Shown: positions 38,543 to 49,700 of the stretch, in pieces
Layout: each line of letters begins with the position of its first letter
Position numbering within the stretch: position 1 is the stretch's first letter
Assembly: GCA_036785705.1 (NCBI GenBank)
Contig: JAWUZG010000016.1
Span: 2,232,001-2,296,000, forward strand
Origin: Acanthornis magna
Taxonomy: Eukaryota; Chordata; Aves; Passeriformes; Acanthizidae
Reading direction: 5' to 3'
DNA: 64,000 nt
Translations under genes and position numbers: made by a program
The notes under the pieces: model-generated
The model's database searches: none
Told to the model about the DNA's origin: nothing
Seen by the model: only the letters and a program-made list of their open reading frames with translations

Positions 38543-41500
38543 TGTATGGTTTCACATGTCTCATCTAAGTTTGGGGCTGATTTATAGCTCCATCAAAATA
38601 AATACCCCAGGATAAAGATCTCCAAACCCAAGCATACTTCTAGTGATGTATGGGATAGCTGTTTTCTTCCACAATCTTCTCCCCTTGCTGCTTCCACTTT
38701 TCCTCTTGTGCCAGGAGAGTGAGGAGGTTTAAGGAGATGGACAATCTGAAAAACTAATCCCACAAGGAAAAGGAAGATATCTGTTTGGTTCCTCCATATA
38801 CTTGGAGAAACCCCAGTTCTTCGTTGTAGGTGAGGGGAGGTGGGACCACCATTTTCAGCTCTGCAATCAGCTCAGCTTTATTGTCCTGGTGCTTTCCTTT
38901 AATTCTCATTGTTTTACCCCCCTCCCAGGGACATTCCTGTCATTTTGAACGTGCCACCAAAATACAGAGAAGCATTTATTTTTCCCCCAGAAGGCAAAAG
39001 ACAGGTAGCATCAAATGACTTCAGAAAGCAGATTAGGATTTTTAGAGCATGTGCTGTGATAAGAATGTTCTTCACCTGCTATTGGGAAGAAGATACTTCA
39101 ACAGCTGTGGATATAAATAGCACTTATCAGGCAGTGAAAAGGAAACAAAGGTTTGGGTAATTACAAGAAGAAATGTCTAGGGAAAGATGGTTTTTTGGAA
39201 GAGCAATTAAATCAGCTCCCATGCAGCTGGTGAAGAAAGGAGATATTTGGCAGCATGGTACAGAACAGCCAGGTCTAAGAAAGGTCATTCAGTAAAGGTC
39301 AGATAAGAGCAGGGGCTGGGAACTTGTGCATTTATTGGACAAAAAATCAGAAGTAAAGAAAGATGATTGTGACTTTAATAACCAAGCTGGGGTTTTTCTG
39401 ACTGAGGAACAAGAGCCTGAACCTCTTTCATCTAAGGGCTATTTTTTTCACAAACAGCATTTTTCTTGTACCTTCACCTTCCAAAGACAGGCAGCAGATA
39501 ATAGAAAAACATAATTTCTCTGATGATTTGACTTCCTCTTGATTCCTTAATTAAAAAAACCAAAACAATCGTGGGAGTGACTTGAATGCCAGCAGGCCTC
39601 TGCAGTGTGCAAAGATCCTTGGCATCCGTGGGCTTGTGCTCAAGATGAGGTTGGGAACAGGGCAGGGGGCAGGTGCAGTGGTGCTGGGCAAGTGTGGTGC
39701 TGCATCCTTTCAACAAAAGGGTCTTGAGGGGGCCAAAAAGAAAGTGCACATGAACAGGCTGTGAAACCAGTGGTGCTACGACAATGAAATCAATGGAGGC
39801 CCAGGTTATTAATTCAGCATAAACTGCATAACCAGTCATTTGTTTGATTTTGCTCAGATTGACTGTGCTTACCGTGGCCCTACCCAACCTACCAGTTTTG
39901 CCCCTGTTGAAAAAGGGGCCAGGAAATGTTTTACTAGAAAGAGGAAAACCTGCAAACATTTAGCTGTCATTCAAGCATCTGAGGCTCAGTTTATCATATG
40001 CAGGATTACATTTGGCTCACACAGTGCTCAGATAAATGGCGTGTGTTGCTTGAAAAGTCAGCAAGGTTGCCCAGGGTGCTGAATGTGACTGGAAGGAGAG
40101 CTAATACTGCAAAGCCAGGCTGTTACCTCTGCTGTTCCTGCTGCCTGGAGGGATGGATTTCTGTAGTTTGGCTGTGCCAGTGATTTGTTGCAGTGCACAT
40201 GCTGCTCTTCAGAGAGGAAAGTGGTAATGTGGCTGCATAGATTACTTATCTGCTAATATACTTCTCGCGATGAGAATTTGGGGAGTGGAACACTGCTAAT
40301 CATGTGAGAGTGAGCTAACAAATGCAAATATCTCAGCCTGCATCAATCTCTGGAAGAAAAAAATACATTCAAGGCCAACATAGTCGCGGGATTTTTGGTC
40401 ACTTAGCTCCGCCCTAAAGCAGTTTACTCCCAGCTTTTTTTTTATTTTTGTGACAATGAAGGACAAATTGCAGCTGCATCATGTGAGAAAGAATTACTTA
40501 ACTGTGCTACAGTGTGTTTTGCATTAACTATTGGCTGGTGCTTAGTGGCCAAGACTGGTGCACTTTGAAGTCTCACAGAATGAGCAACATGAGGGAATGG
40601 AATTTCCCTGAGATACACTGTGAAGGCTTAACTCCTTGACAAAATTTTGCCCATCTTCTCTGGCTCTGCCACACCTAACATAACAGGGCCAAGACAAAAC
40701 CAGCAAATAACAATGAAACTTTTCTCAGTTCTTAAAAGTGGATTTTTCAGAAGTGATGCTGGTGCCTGACTTTGGTCCTTGCTTGCCCCTTTGGAAAGCC
40801 AACCCAAATAATCCTGCTCCCCCTTGACAAAGGGCCCTGCTTATGTTCTGTTGCCCATAGAGATGGACTTTCCTTGAATTGGGGATGCTTCCACCTGTGA
40901 TGCTGAGCTCTCAGCCTCAGCTCCCTGTGACTGCTCCAATGTACGCAGTGGAAAACGATGGGGATCTCAGGGTTAAAACAAGTTAGGATCACTTTTTTTT
41001 AGTAAGGCAAACAATTCCAGGGCTGTGGTGCCTAGGAGAAGCTCCACCTCTTTCCATTCTGAGTGCTCAGGCAGCACCCAGGCATGCCAGGCATTTTTTC
41101 CCTTTCTGAACTAGACACTACTCTGCAGAAGAAAACTTAAAGAGCAGAAGGAAAATCTGCTTTTTTTGGTATAAAATTCCATGGTAGAAGTTCTTACTGG
41201 TCTCACTGCATCTTGGGGTCTGCTATGAACGGGGCTTCTGAAGCCTCAATTCTCCTTGTGGGAGGTTGGACCCTCAGTGGGGTAAGGGCTTCAGGCCAGA
41301 GAGCTGGGTCACTCCAGCCCCCTGCTAACAGCCAGAGGCAGCTGATGCTAGAGACATCCTGGTTTCCTTCTTTGGTTCCTGGCTCCCAGGCCTGTGGGGA
41401 GGGGTCAAACGTTGCTATGTTTAGTGACATTTTTATGTGTGTTTGATTTTGATGAGTATTGGTCCTTTTGAGAACCTGCCTAGCCAACAGCTTACACAAG

Positions 41501-41640
41501 CCCAGTCTGCAGCCATGGTGCTGCTTGGTGCCAGGCTGCTCCCAACAGGCACAAATCAGCTGCGAAAGTTCAGTCTGCTTCCATCCCAGCTAATTTTTTT
41601 CTGCAGAGTAGTTGTGAGATATGAATCTTTCTTCAGGGGA
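38543..41640. other. Noncoding, nothing recognised
   Basis: The longest frame is 161 codons (39474-39959 minus), with no domain and an overlapping frame on the other strand. No repeat family is recognised. Confidence 0.55.
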
Positions 41641-41695
41641 TTCTCTTCTCTTCTCTTCTCTTCTCTTCTCTTCTCTTCTCTTCTCTTCTCTTCTC
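41641..41695 (+). repeat. (TTCTC)11 pentanucleotide microsatellite
   Basis: Eleven uninterrupted TTCTC units. It opens a longer, almost pure pyrimidine tract that continues to about 41755. The length is likely polymorphic between individuals. Confidence 0.97.
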
Positions 41696-41700
41696 CTTTT

Positions 41701-41745
41701 CTTTCTTTTTTACTTTTTCTTTCTTTTTTACTTTTTCTTTCTTTT
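41701..41745 (+). repeat. 18-bp pyrimidine tandem repeat (2.5 copies)
   Basis: Two perfect copies of an 18-base unit starting CTTTCTTTTTTAC (41701-41718 and 41719-41736) and a third partial copy. They lie directly after the TTCTC microsatellite. Only isolated purines interrupt the pyrimidine strand. Confidence 0.9.
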
Positions 41746-42893
41746 CCCTTCTTTGTGTGGGGTTTGCACATCTGAGATACCAAAGGAAGGCTGGTCCAGC
41801 CCCATCTAAGCACATACCAAAGGGCAATGTATCTCTGATCCTGGGGAGAGCATTAGGATCCAATGGGATGTGTTGATTTCTTGAACCCCTGAAAGCTGAC
41901 TTGTTCAGGCCTCATCTAAGGAAGCTTCTTACCAAGAGCACCAGTAGAAGACTCCTGCTCCCAAGATAACATTATTGCTCATGCCCTGGATTCTTTAAAG
42001 CCTTTGACTGCTCTTCTCACTGCTCATCAACGATGTCATTGAAGATTTTCTAAAGCTTCCAGCCTCCCCCATATACACTTGCTCAAACACCCGCCCCTGA
42101 AGATTTGGGGCCAGTCAACAGTCAGGGAGCCCAGACAGACCACATCAGCACTTTGCATCCTGTGGCCCACCCTAACCCCTGTTCTGAACACAAGAGGAAG
42201 TCTGGAAGGCAAAAAAGGAAAGTATAACAAGGGAAATCAGAAATACCAGGAAAGCCTCAGGGGCTTTATCGAGGAGTTCAGTTCCAATTTAGTATCAAAT
42301 TCACAGGGCTGGATTGCAGTAACACCATAGTGACGGACTCTGATTTTCCTGGGTCTGTACGTCTGCCACCTCCTCTGGGCACAACCGAGTGAGAGGAGCT
42401 AATGAGGTCCAGACTGATCCAAGTTGGAAGGAACACACAGTCTGCTTCTCAGAAGGATTAAGAATTAAAGAGCCACTGTCAGGTCCCATAAGTGTAAGCA
42501 CGAGGTACAAAACCCAGCAGCCCTGAGCTGCTGAAGCCAAAAAAGCTCATTGAATTCTTCACAGTGGGACGCAAAGGGCATCAATCCAACACTGTCTGCA
42601 GGACAAGACCTGGCACTGTGTCAGGAGGAGGGGCTCTGCCAGGCAGGTTCTTGCCACAGGTTGAAAATGCAGTGATTGCCAGAGGTGGATTAGCACCTAT
42701 TTACCCAGGGGGCAACTTCAGCCTGAATGTCCTGGTGCCATCCTCTTCTCTGAACACACGGCTTCGTTGTACTGACCTGGTCCAAAGTGCTTCTTGGAAC
42801 AGCTCATCCCAAGAGCCCAGGCAGCAGCATGCCCCCAGTAGGTAGCAGAGGTGTTTTTGGAGAAGTTGTCCCAGCTGTGGTCCATGTGTGCCC

Positions 42894-43080
42894 TGAGTCA
42901 CCCTGCTCTGAACCTGGAAATCTGAGTCACGGTCCCACTTCCCTGCTGGGCCAGGAGGGTTTGAATCAGATCACAGCAGCGTGAATCAGGACTGGAACAA
43001 GCCCTTCTCTTGAGTGTCAGGGGGCTCTGAATCAGGTTGTGAATGAGTCCTTTCCTTCCTGACATGGAGAACCTGAGTCA
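42894..43080. promoter_or_regulatory. Cluster of three perfect AP-1 sites
   Basis: TGAGTCA occurs at 42894-42900, 42923-42929 and 43074-43080. Between them lie three near-matching GAATCAG strings and one GAATGAGTCC. The repeated CTGARTCA phrase may also reflect a decayed short tandem repeat with a period near 28-50 bases. Confidence 0.4.
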
Positions 43081-43587
43081 GGGTCTAGGCTGATGCTCCT
43101 GTCCAGAGCAGAGGGCATTTACAGAGCATGAAGGCAAGAATCCCTGGCTGGCAGAACAAGAAGGGAAACCATTGCATGGTTTGATTAAAGACTGCCTGAA
43201 TGCTTTCATTCTCTGCCAGTTTGCTGCAATATCACAGGCCTTCTGAAGTGGAGACAAGAGAGAGGAATACAAAGAGGAGTACTCTGGACCAGTAATGATG
43301 ACTGTGTTGGAGAAAGGGCACTAAACAGGACATTTTCAATCTCCTCACAGGGATGTCCTGATTCCAGAGAGAATATCTTGTAATCTTCAGCCCACTACAG
43401 AGCCTCTTGCCTCACTGCCTCTGCATGTAATGCAGTCAAGCACAGTTTGTGCAGACTGTTACTTAGGTTTTGAGGATTCTTGCCTAAATGTGGGAGTTCC
43501 TCTGCTAGGCAGAGGATGGTTACCTACCAGGGGAACTTGGAAAAACACCAAATCCAGATGAGTAACAGTGCAGGAAAGGAAGCACCA

Positions 43588-43680
43588 TCCCTATTTTGTA
43601 GAATGAACATTGACATTATCCAAAGTCACCCAAGGGCACAGTGTTGCCAGCACAGCTTCAGGCTCAACTTTTCATACTGC
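43588..43680 (-). mobile_element. MIR-like SINE remnant
   Basis: CCCTATTTTGTAGAATGAAC, then CCAAAGTCACCCAAGGGCAC, then GCCAGCACAGC follow the order of the reversed MIR core (TTTTACAGATGAGG, CTTGCCCAAGGTCACAC, GGCAGAGC). This is a diverged fragment of about 90 bp. Confidence 0.45.
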
Positions 43681-46419
43681 TTTTGAGGCTTTGTTTTGCT
43701 GACACAGGCATTCTCCCTCTCTGTCAGGGGATGAGGGATGCTTTCTTCAGCTTTATACATTTTTGCACACATTCACTTTCATGCTTTGATTCACTGACTA
43801 GTTAGTGATGGGAGTAATTAGAGTGGGCTGCACGTGCTCTTTTGCACTCCTTGTCTTTTTTATTATTGCCCTTGACACTAATAGTGCTCTTGGGCTGGGA
43901 TGGGGATGATTCATGTGACACATTTTATCATCTGAGAATGGAGTTTACAGGGCACTTTTTCTTCTTAAGCAGCACCATAGTAGCATCTCTCAAACTTTAG
44001 TTGTACCTAAGTGCTGCTGCAGTGCAATATTGCTGTTGTGTGGCCCATCCAGGGAGATGATTTGTTACAAGAGAAGATGGAGGCAGAAGGAAAAAATTGT
44101 TAAAGATGTGGGCCAGGTCCATTTGTGTGTGCAGCACTCTGGTTTTAGAGACTGTAAGGGACAGGACAACGTGGACAGCCAATCACTGCTGACAGCTGAT
44201 CACTGGCAGACACAAGTGGATCAGCCAGGATTGCCTGAATATTTTCTCTCCATCTTGGCAGCTAAAAATGTGACAGCTGGGTGCCTGCTCCCAGCTTCCA
44301 GTGTCAAGGCAGAAGATGTTGGATTACATTTGGAGGAGGAGGATAGAGAATGGTGCTTCTTTAGTAGAAGATGTGTTATGGTTGGAGACAAGACTGACTA
44401 ATATGTGGCAGGAATGAAAGGATATTTTGAGCAATCTGTGTAACCTTCTGTTTCCTTTACTCTTTTCCTACAATATTCCCTCCTCCTATTACTTGCAGCT
44501 GCTGTGTGCTATATCTACTTCTGATCTGCTTTAGCACCCCTGGGAATCCCTCTGCTCACTTGGAAGGGACTTCTCATCTGTCTCTGTGGTTCGTAGGAGA
44601 ATTGTCATGCTACGTTTGGGTCAACAGCGATGATCAGAGCACAAGTGCTGAATTAAAAATGAAATAATAACTAGGTGACATCTGCACCTAGAGGGGTTTC
44701 CCAGCTCCCATCACTGAGAACAGAAACAATTTTGGTCTTGCAGTTAAGTCTGTACACCCAAGGACAAAGTGGCTGTGCCACTGCTTTTTTATGCACGGCA
44801 TGTCCCAGAGCATGCAGCACCTCCAGCCCCAAGGAGTCAGTCTGGCACTTCAAAAGCCCCAGAAGGGGTAGCTCATGTCCCTGTTGCTCACCTAGTGCCA
44901 GGTTTATGCCTTATGATGTGCATCATGGTGGCATTAAATGGCATGGAAACGTTTGCTCTGGAGATGAGGGCAGACCAGAGCATGGTGACCCAGTCACTGA
45001 CTGGTGGGAGCTTGGGCACTGAGCGAGAGCACTTGGGGACTGAGCCACCCACATGAGCTCCATCACTGGCAGAAGAAAATAAAACTGATTTCTACCTTTT
45101 TTTTTCACCAACCCTTTTCCAAGCAGTTATTGGTTGTGCCAGCAGTGGAATTAACAGCTCTTATTTAGGTTGCTCTTTAAAGACTCACTTGGTACATCTA
45201 CTTAATTGCCAAGTTACAACAGGAGGCAGCTTTGCAGTCTGGACCATGACTTTGAATTTAACTGCAGTAGGCAACACTCAGGATGGATTTTTGCTTTTGT
45301 TTTATTGTAGTTTTGTGGTATTGTCCAAGTGCAAAGTGCTGGTAAAAAGAAGAATAATCCCTCTAGTTTCCAAAGGGATGGCTGGCAGGAGCGTAACAAC
45401 ATTAGTTTGCTTCCAAAGAATCCTAGCACAGGATCCTAACACCCTCCCGGAGGCTGGAAGGGTGAGACAAAGGGGATATTGCTTGCATCTGAGCAATGTT
45501 TGCAGCTCTGACAACAGCTATGGGTCTGGAGGCTTTGGGGTGCTGCTCAAGGCCAGAAAGAAATCCCTGGCTCCTGCTGATGAGCTGCACAGCAGGCAAC
45601 AGGTGGGAAGGATGGAACTGCTTAGCACAAGCTGTCATGATGGAGAGGAGACCAGCTCCTCCCTGTTCCTGAAGCGGCAGCAGCTCCAACCTGCAGGTCC
45701 AAGGGCTGCCAGCTATGGCTGTGGTCACCCTGGGTTTGGTTCACTTTGATGTCTTGGCTTGCAGAGCAACAAAGACTGTTTGTGTCCTGTCCTTGAAAGA
45801 GCCTCTTTGTCCCTGCTTAGATACCTGTGCCCCTTGCCTGCTGCCTCACCAAAGGACGTTCCCTGCCTCGTTCCTCCATCTGCCAGACCTGCTTTGGCTG
45901 GGAAGACCCCATTTCCCTGTGCCACAGCTTCTGGGGGTTTGGTGGAGAGATGCACCCGCAATGCCAGGGTCAGCTCAGCCCTGGGCAGTCACAAAGCTCA
46001 GCCCCTGGCAGGGACACTGATGTGCCACTGCCATGCCATGGCCTTCCCTGGAGTGTGTCCTGCCTGTGGGATGCTGTGGGACTGTGACATGCCAGCCAGT
46101 GCCAGACCCTCCCGGGTGCTGGGAATGGGGACGGGCTGCAGGCACCCAACCCTCCCCAGGGAGAGGTGTCCTGGAGGTGTGAGTCCAGCCGGGAGAGGAG
46201 ACAGCCCAGCCACGGGAGCAGTGTCTGCTCCTGTGTGCGGCTTGGCTCTCTCCTCTCACAACCCCTTTGCTTTGGGAGGCAGAGCGTGTCTGCTAATGGC
46301 AAGCTGACAAGTGAATCAGTGCCTATGTGCAATCAGCAGTGCCGGGGGAAGGAAACAGGGATTTATCCTCCCCCCATTGCTTTAGACAATGCTTCCGCTT
46401 GCAGCCTGAGCTCCGGTTA

Positions 46420-46760
46420 AGGACATTTATTGATTGCTTCTCTGGTTTACTACTGGCTGCCCAGGGAGCAAATAACAACATTTGAAATGAACAGGCTGAA
46501 ATACGGCAAGGCGGGAGCTGGCAGGCAGTGATTAAGCAGCTCTCTGATCTGGAGGAGGGTGAGAAACAAATGACAGTATATATAGATGGATGACGGCTAA
46601 TATAGCAGGGGAGAAAATTAACTCGTTGTAGGAAGGTGGAAGATCTTTCAGCTACTCTTATTCCTGTCTGATGATTAAGCTGCTAAACTAGAGGTTGCCA
46701 GAGGGAGAAATTATCCCACATACATTTTTAAAAGGCTGCTGCTGGAGCACTGTGTATCCC
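46420..46760. other. Candidate conserved noncoding element
   Basis: This is repeat-free sequence with a dense mix of homeodomain-, TALE- and bHLH-like sites: TTTATTGATTG near 46425, TGACAG near 46573, GGATGACGGCTAATATAG near 46588, AAATTAACTCG near 46615 and GATGATTAAGCTGC near 46669. No long open frame fits it. The texture resembles vertebrate developmental enhancers. This is judgement, since I cannot align it. Confidence 0.3.
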
Positions 46761-49700
46761 TGTTCCTGCAGCACCCACAGAAGCGAGGGGCTGATTCAAA
46801 GGCTGCGGAAGTCAATGGGAGGATTTTCAATGACATCTGTGGCTGTAGGTCTGACCCCAAAATTCTGAGAATGGTTTCATTGAGAAAAACACTTAATCAT
46901 GGCAGCCTTGGAAACTGGTCCCCACATTACTGTCATGAGAAGAAAGGAACCATTTCTGGTGACCTTCTGGGTGCCACAATAGCAAGCACCCTGGATCAGG
47001 CATGCAATTCGTATTATAGGCATTTATATTATTTTGCTAATCTCAAGAGTTTAAGAGATTAAAGACACTTTCTCCCCTTACCCCAATTCTGAACTGGCAC
47101 ATATAGGCTATGTTGGAGGGTCCACTCAGTCGTGCTCTGCAAAGCATTTTGCTAAATGGGTCTTTTGTGCTTAAACATTCATTCCTTATAGTTAGAACAA
47201 ATAACTTTTTAGGTGGAAGGAGTCCAGCTGCTGTTCTGCACGGTCCCATGTGCTACCACTGTGTCACCTCGAGCTCAGGATCCCTAATCACATATGTCTG
47301 GTGCTGCAAGTGCATTATCTGCTGATAAGAAATATTTGCATAAGGCAGATCGATTTAAAAAAAAATACATATATCTATATGCTTATATAAGAGGAAGTAA
47401 GTTCCTGGAAAATATTGGCAGAGAACTGGAGAGATACCACCGTTGCTCTGACATCCGCCATCAACCTTTAATCTCTCTCTATCACTGGTATTACCATTTG
47501 CAACGGGGCTGAAAGGCATTTCAAAGGGCTCAGGTGGTAAAAGAGCTGACTACAAGCTGCAAATCCACGGCTGAAGGTTACAAGCTGAGGTGGGGCCAGC
47601 AGCGGCAGGTCTGACAAATGGGTTGAAAATCAGGTGCTCACTGTGCCATGGCTTTGCTAGATATGAACTCAAAAGCCTTTGAAGGTCACTGGGTGAGTTT
47701 TATAGCAGGCTGATGGGAAAGGACTGTCTGCAAATCAGATTTTCACCAAACGCAATGTTACTGTGGAATCAAAGTCCTCTTTGTTTAACAAGGACAACAG
47801 GTTTTTAAAGATCTAATCATTGCCATATATTACTGCTGCTCTGGAAAAGCACACAGCGCGGTGCCTGAGAACACAGGAGTGACATTATATCATCTTAAAA
47901 CCTGTAATTAAACAGTAGTTCTTGTTTGGAAAAAAAATAGAATGCCAATTCTTCAATTTTTTGCAGGCAGGAAAAATGGAGAGAAACGTCATGCAAGATG
48001 TCCATGTTATGTTGTGCCAGGCTGGACTTCAAGAGAAAAAGTTTGAGAGAAAGCCCAAGAAAGGTGTTTGTATGACTCAAGTTCTCTGAGTATGCTCTCT
48101 GGGTGTCCCACAGAACCAAGTGGTTTCCACTGACAACACAAGCTGTCTTCGACTTTTGTCTCTGGGCATTTTCTTTTCGTCTCATTAAAATTAACTTTCA
48201 TTGACACTTTCTCCTGGTTGCCATTTTGTGAGTTGTTGGACTTCCATGGGGCAGAAGCAGCTGCAAGACCATATCACATATACTCTGTAACACGGACTTT
48301 GGAAGAAAGTGGGAGGAAAAAGAGTTGCAGATTTGGAGAGATGCAAAAGACACATTTAAAGCTGTTAAGGAAATGGCAAGCTTTTAAAAACCCGGCATTT
48401 TTATGAATAAGGAAAGCTCATTAAGACTTTCTAAACATTGCCAGCTCTAAGGAAGGGGCATTTTCATTTACCTTTGTGTGCAAGGGAGAACTTTTTGAGA
48501 TTCTTGATATTTACATTGAGAACAGGCTATATCTTGTGAAGATCTGGAGACAAATGACAGAACACTTTCTTTACTAAATGGAAGCATTGCCCCTGTGTAA
48601 CCCAGGCCTGTGGGATGCAGGTGAGAGGAGACGCCCCAGGGCTGCATCACATTAATCCCTTCATGATGTGTGCTACCACAAACTCATCTGGCTCCGATAG
48701 AGTGTGTTAAAGCTGAACTTGGCTACTGCAACTCTGCTTCAGAGACCTCCAAACACTTCGCTTTCTTATTAGATGAAGAGTACAGAGTCCTTATTTTGTG
48801 CAGAGATGGGGCTGAATTATACTGGAACTTTTCCTGGCTTTCAGAAATATAAACTGTAGACCTGAATGATGTAATTATGAGAGATCTATGTTTCTATGTA
48901 CCTAAGCATTCTAAAAGGCATTAATTTACTGAATAAACCCCTAATAAGCTGGCTTTATAAAGTACCCTTCACTTTGCTTTTAGCATGTAATCGATCATTG
49001 TGTCCATATGGCCTTTGCAGAATAGAAGGTAATATTATAAACAAGCATGTTAGAAGGCTTTATATAAATAAAGAAAGAACAGTAGAACACTAAGGGCAGA
49101 GCCAGCAGCAGTGCCTGGCCCCGTGCTGGCTGATTGCAGAGTCCTTGCCTGTGACAGTGCTGTGCTGGACCCAAGTGACCCATCCAAGGGCAGACACAGA
49201 GACTGGCTTGGCAGCAGCAAGTAGAGACGCTGGCCCTGCTCCATCAGCTGAAGCTTTCCTGTTGGTAATCACATTTTCCTTGGTTTCTTTGTTTTGAATT
49301 TACAAGAAACTGCCCTGCTGATGGAGAGATTCACTCCCCAGAGTGGGGCAGGTGCAGCCTCCTCGCCTGTGCCCACCCTAAATCCGCGCTGGTGCTCCTG
49401 GAGTTTAGCATTTCCTCAGCGACAGGCCTGACTGGGAGGAGGAGGACTGGCAGAGAAGTGGAAAGACTAATTTCAGCGAGGAACATGGTAAAAGCCTTCC
49501 CAGTTCTGGGGTGTGAGTTTCTGAAATTGCCTCCTCCCTCCTCGTGAGCTCCTGGTGAGAGATGTGGAGGCAGCATGGCTCCTCCAGTGGGATAACATCC
49601 GTTCCCTGCAGTGTCCCACGAGGTGACAAGGACATATGGGCGCAGTGAACATGTGATCCTCCTGCTCCTGCAGCTCACAGCAGCATTGCCCCTGGTGAAC

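Larger units (their letters stand above)
41756..46419. other. Noncoding; AP-1 cluster, MIR piece, GC-rich patch at 45.5-46.3 kb
   Basis: Frames of 182 and 186 codons (45189-45749 and 45759-46307, plus) and several minus-strand frames overlap in the GC-rich patch, again the mark of low stop density. Their translations have no recognisable domain. The AP-1 cluster and MIR piece are listed separately. Confidence 0.5.

Noticed and set aside
41556..41863. Lys/Glu-rich and Phe/Ser/Leu-rich frames
   Set aside because: These are translations of the TTCTC microsatellite.
45189..46332. Cluster of long plus and minus frames (up to 186 codons)
   Set aside because: They are open on both strands at once in a GC-rich patch with few stops, and no domains were found.
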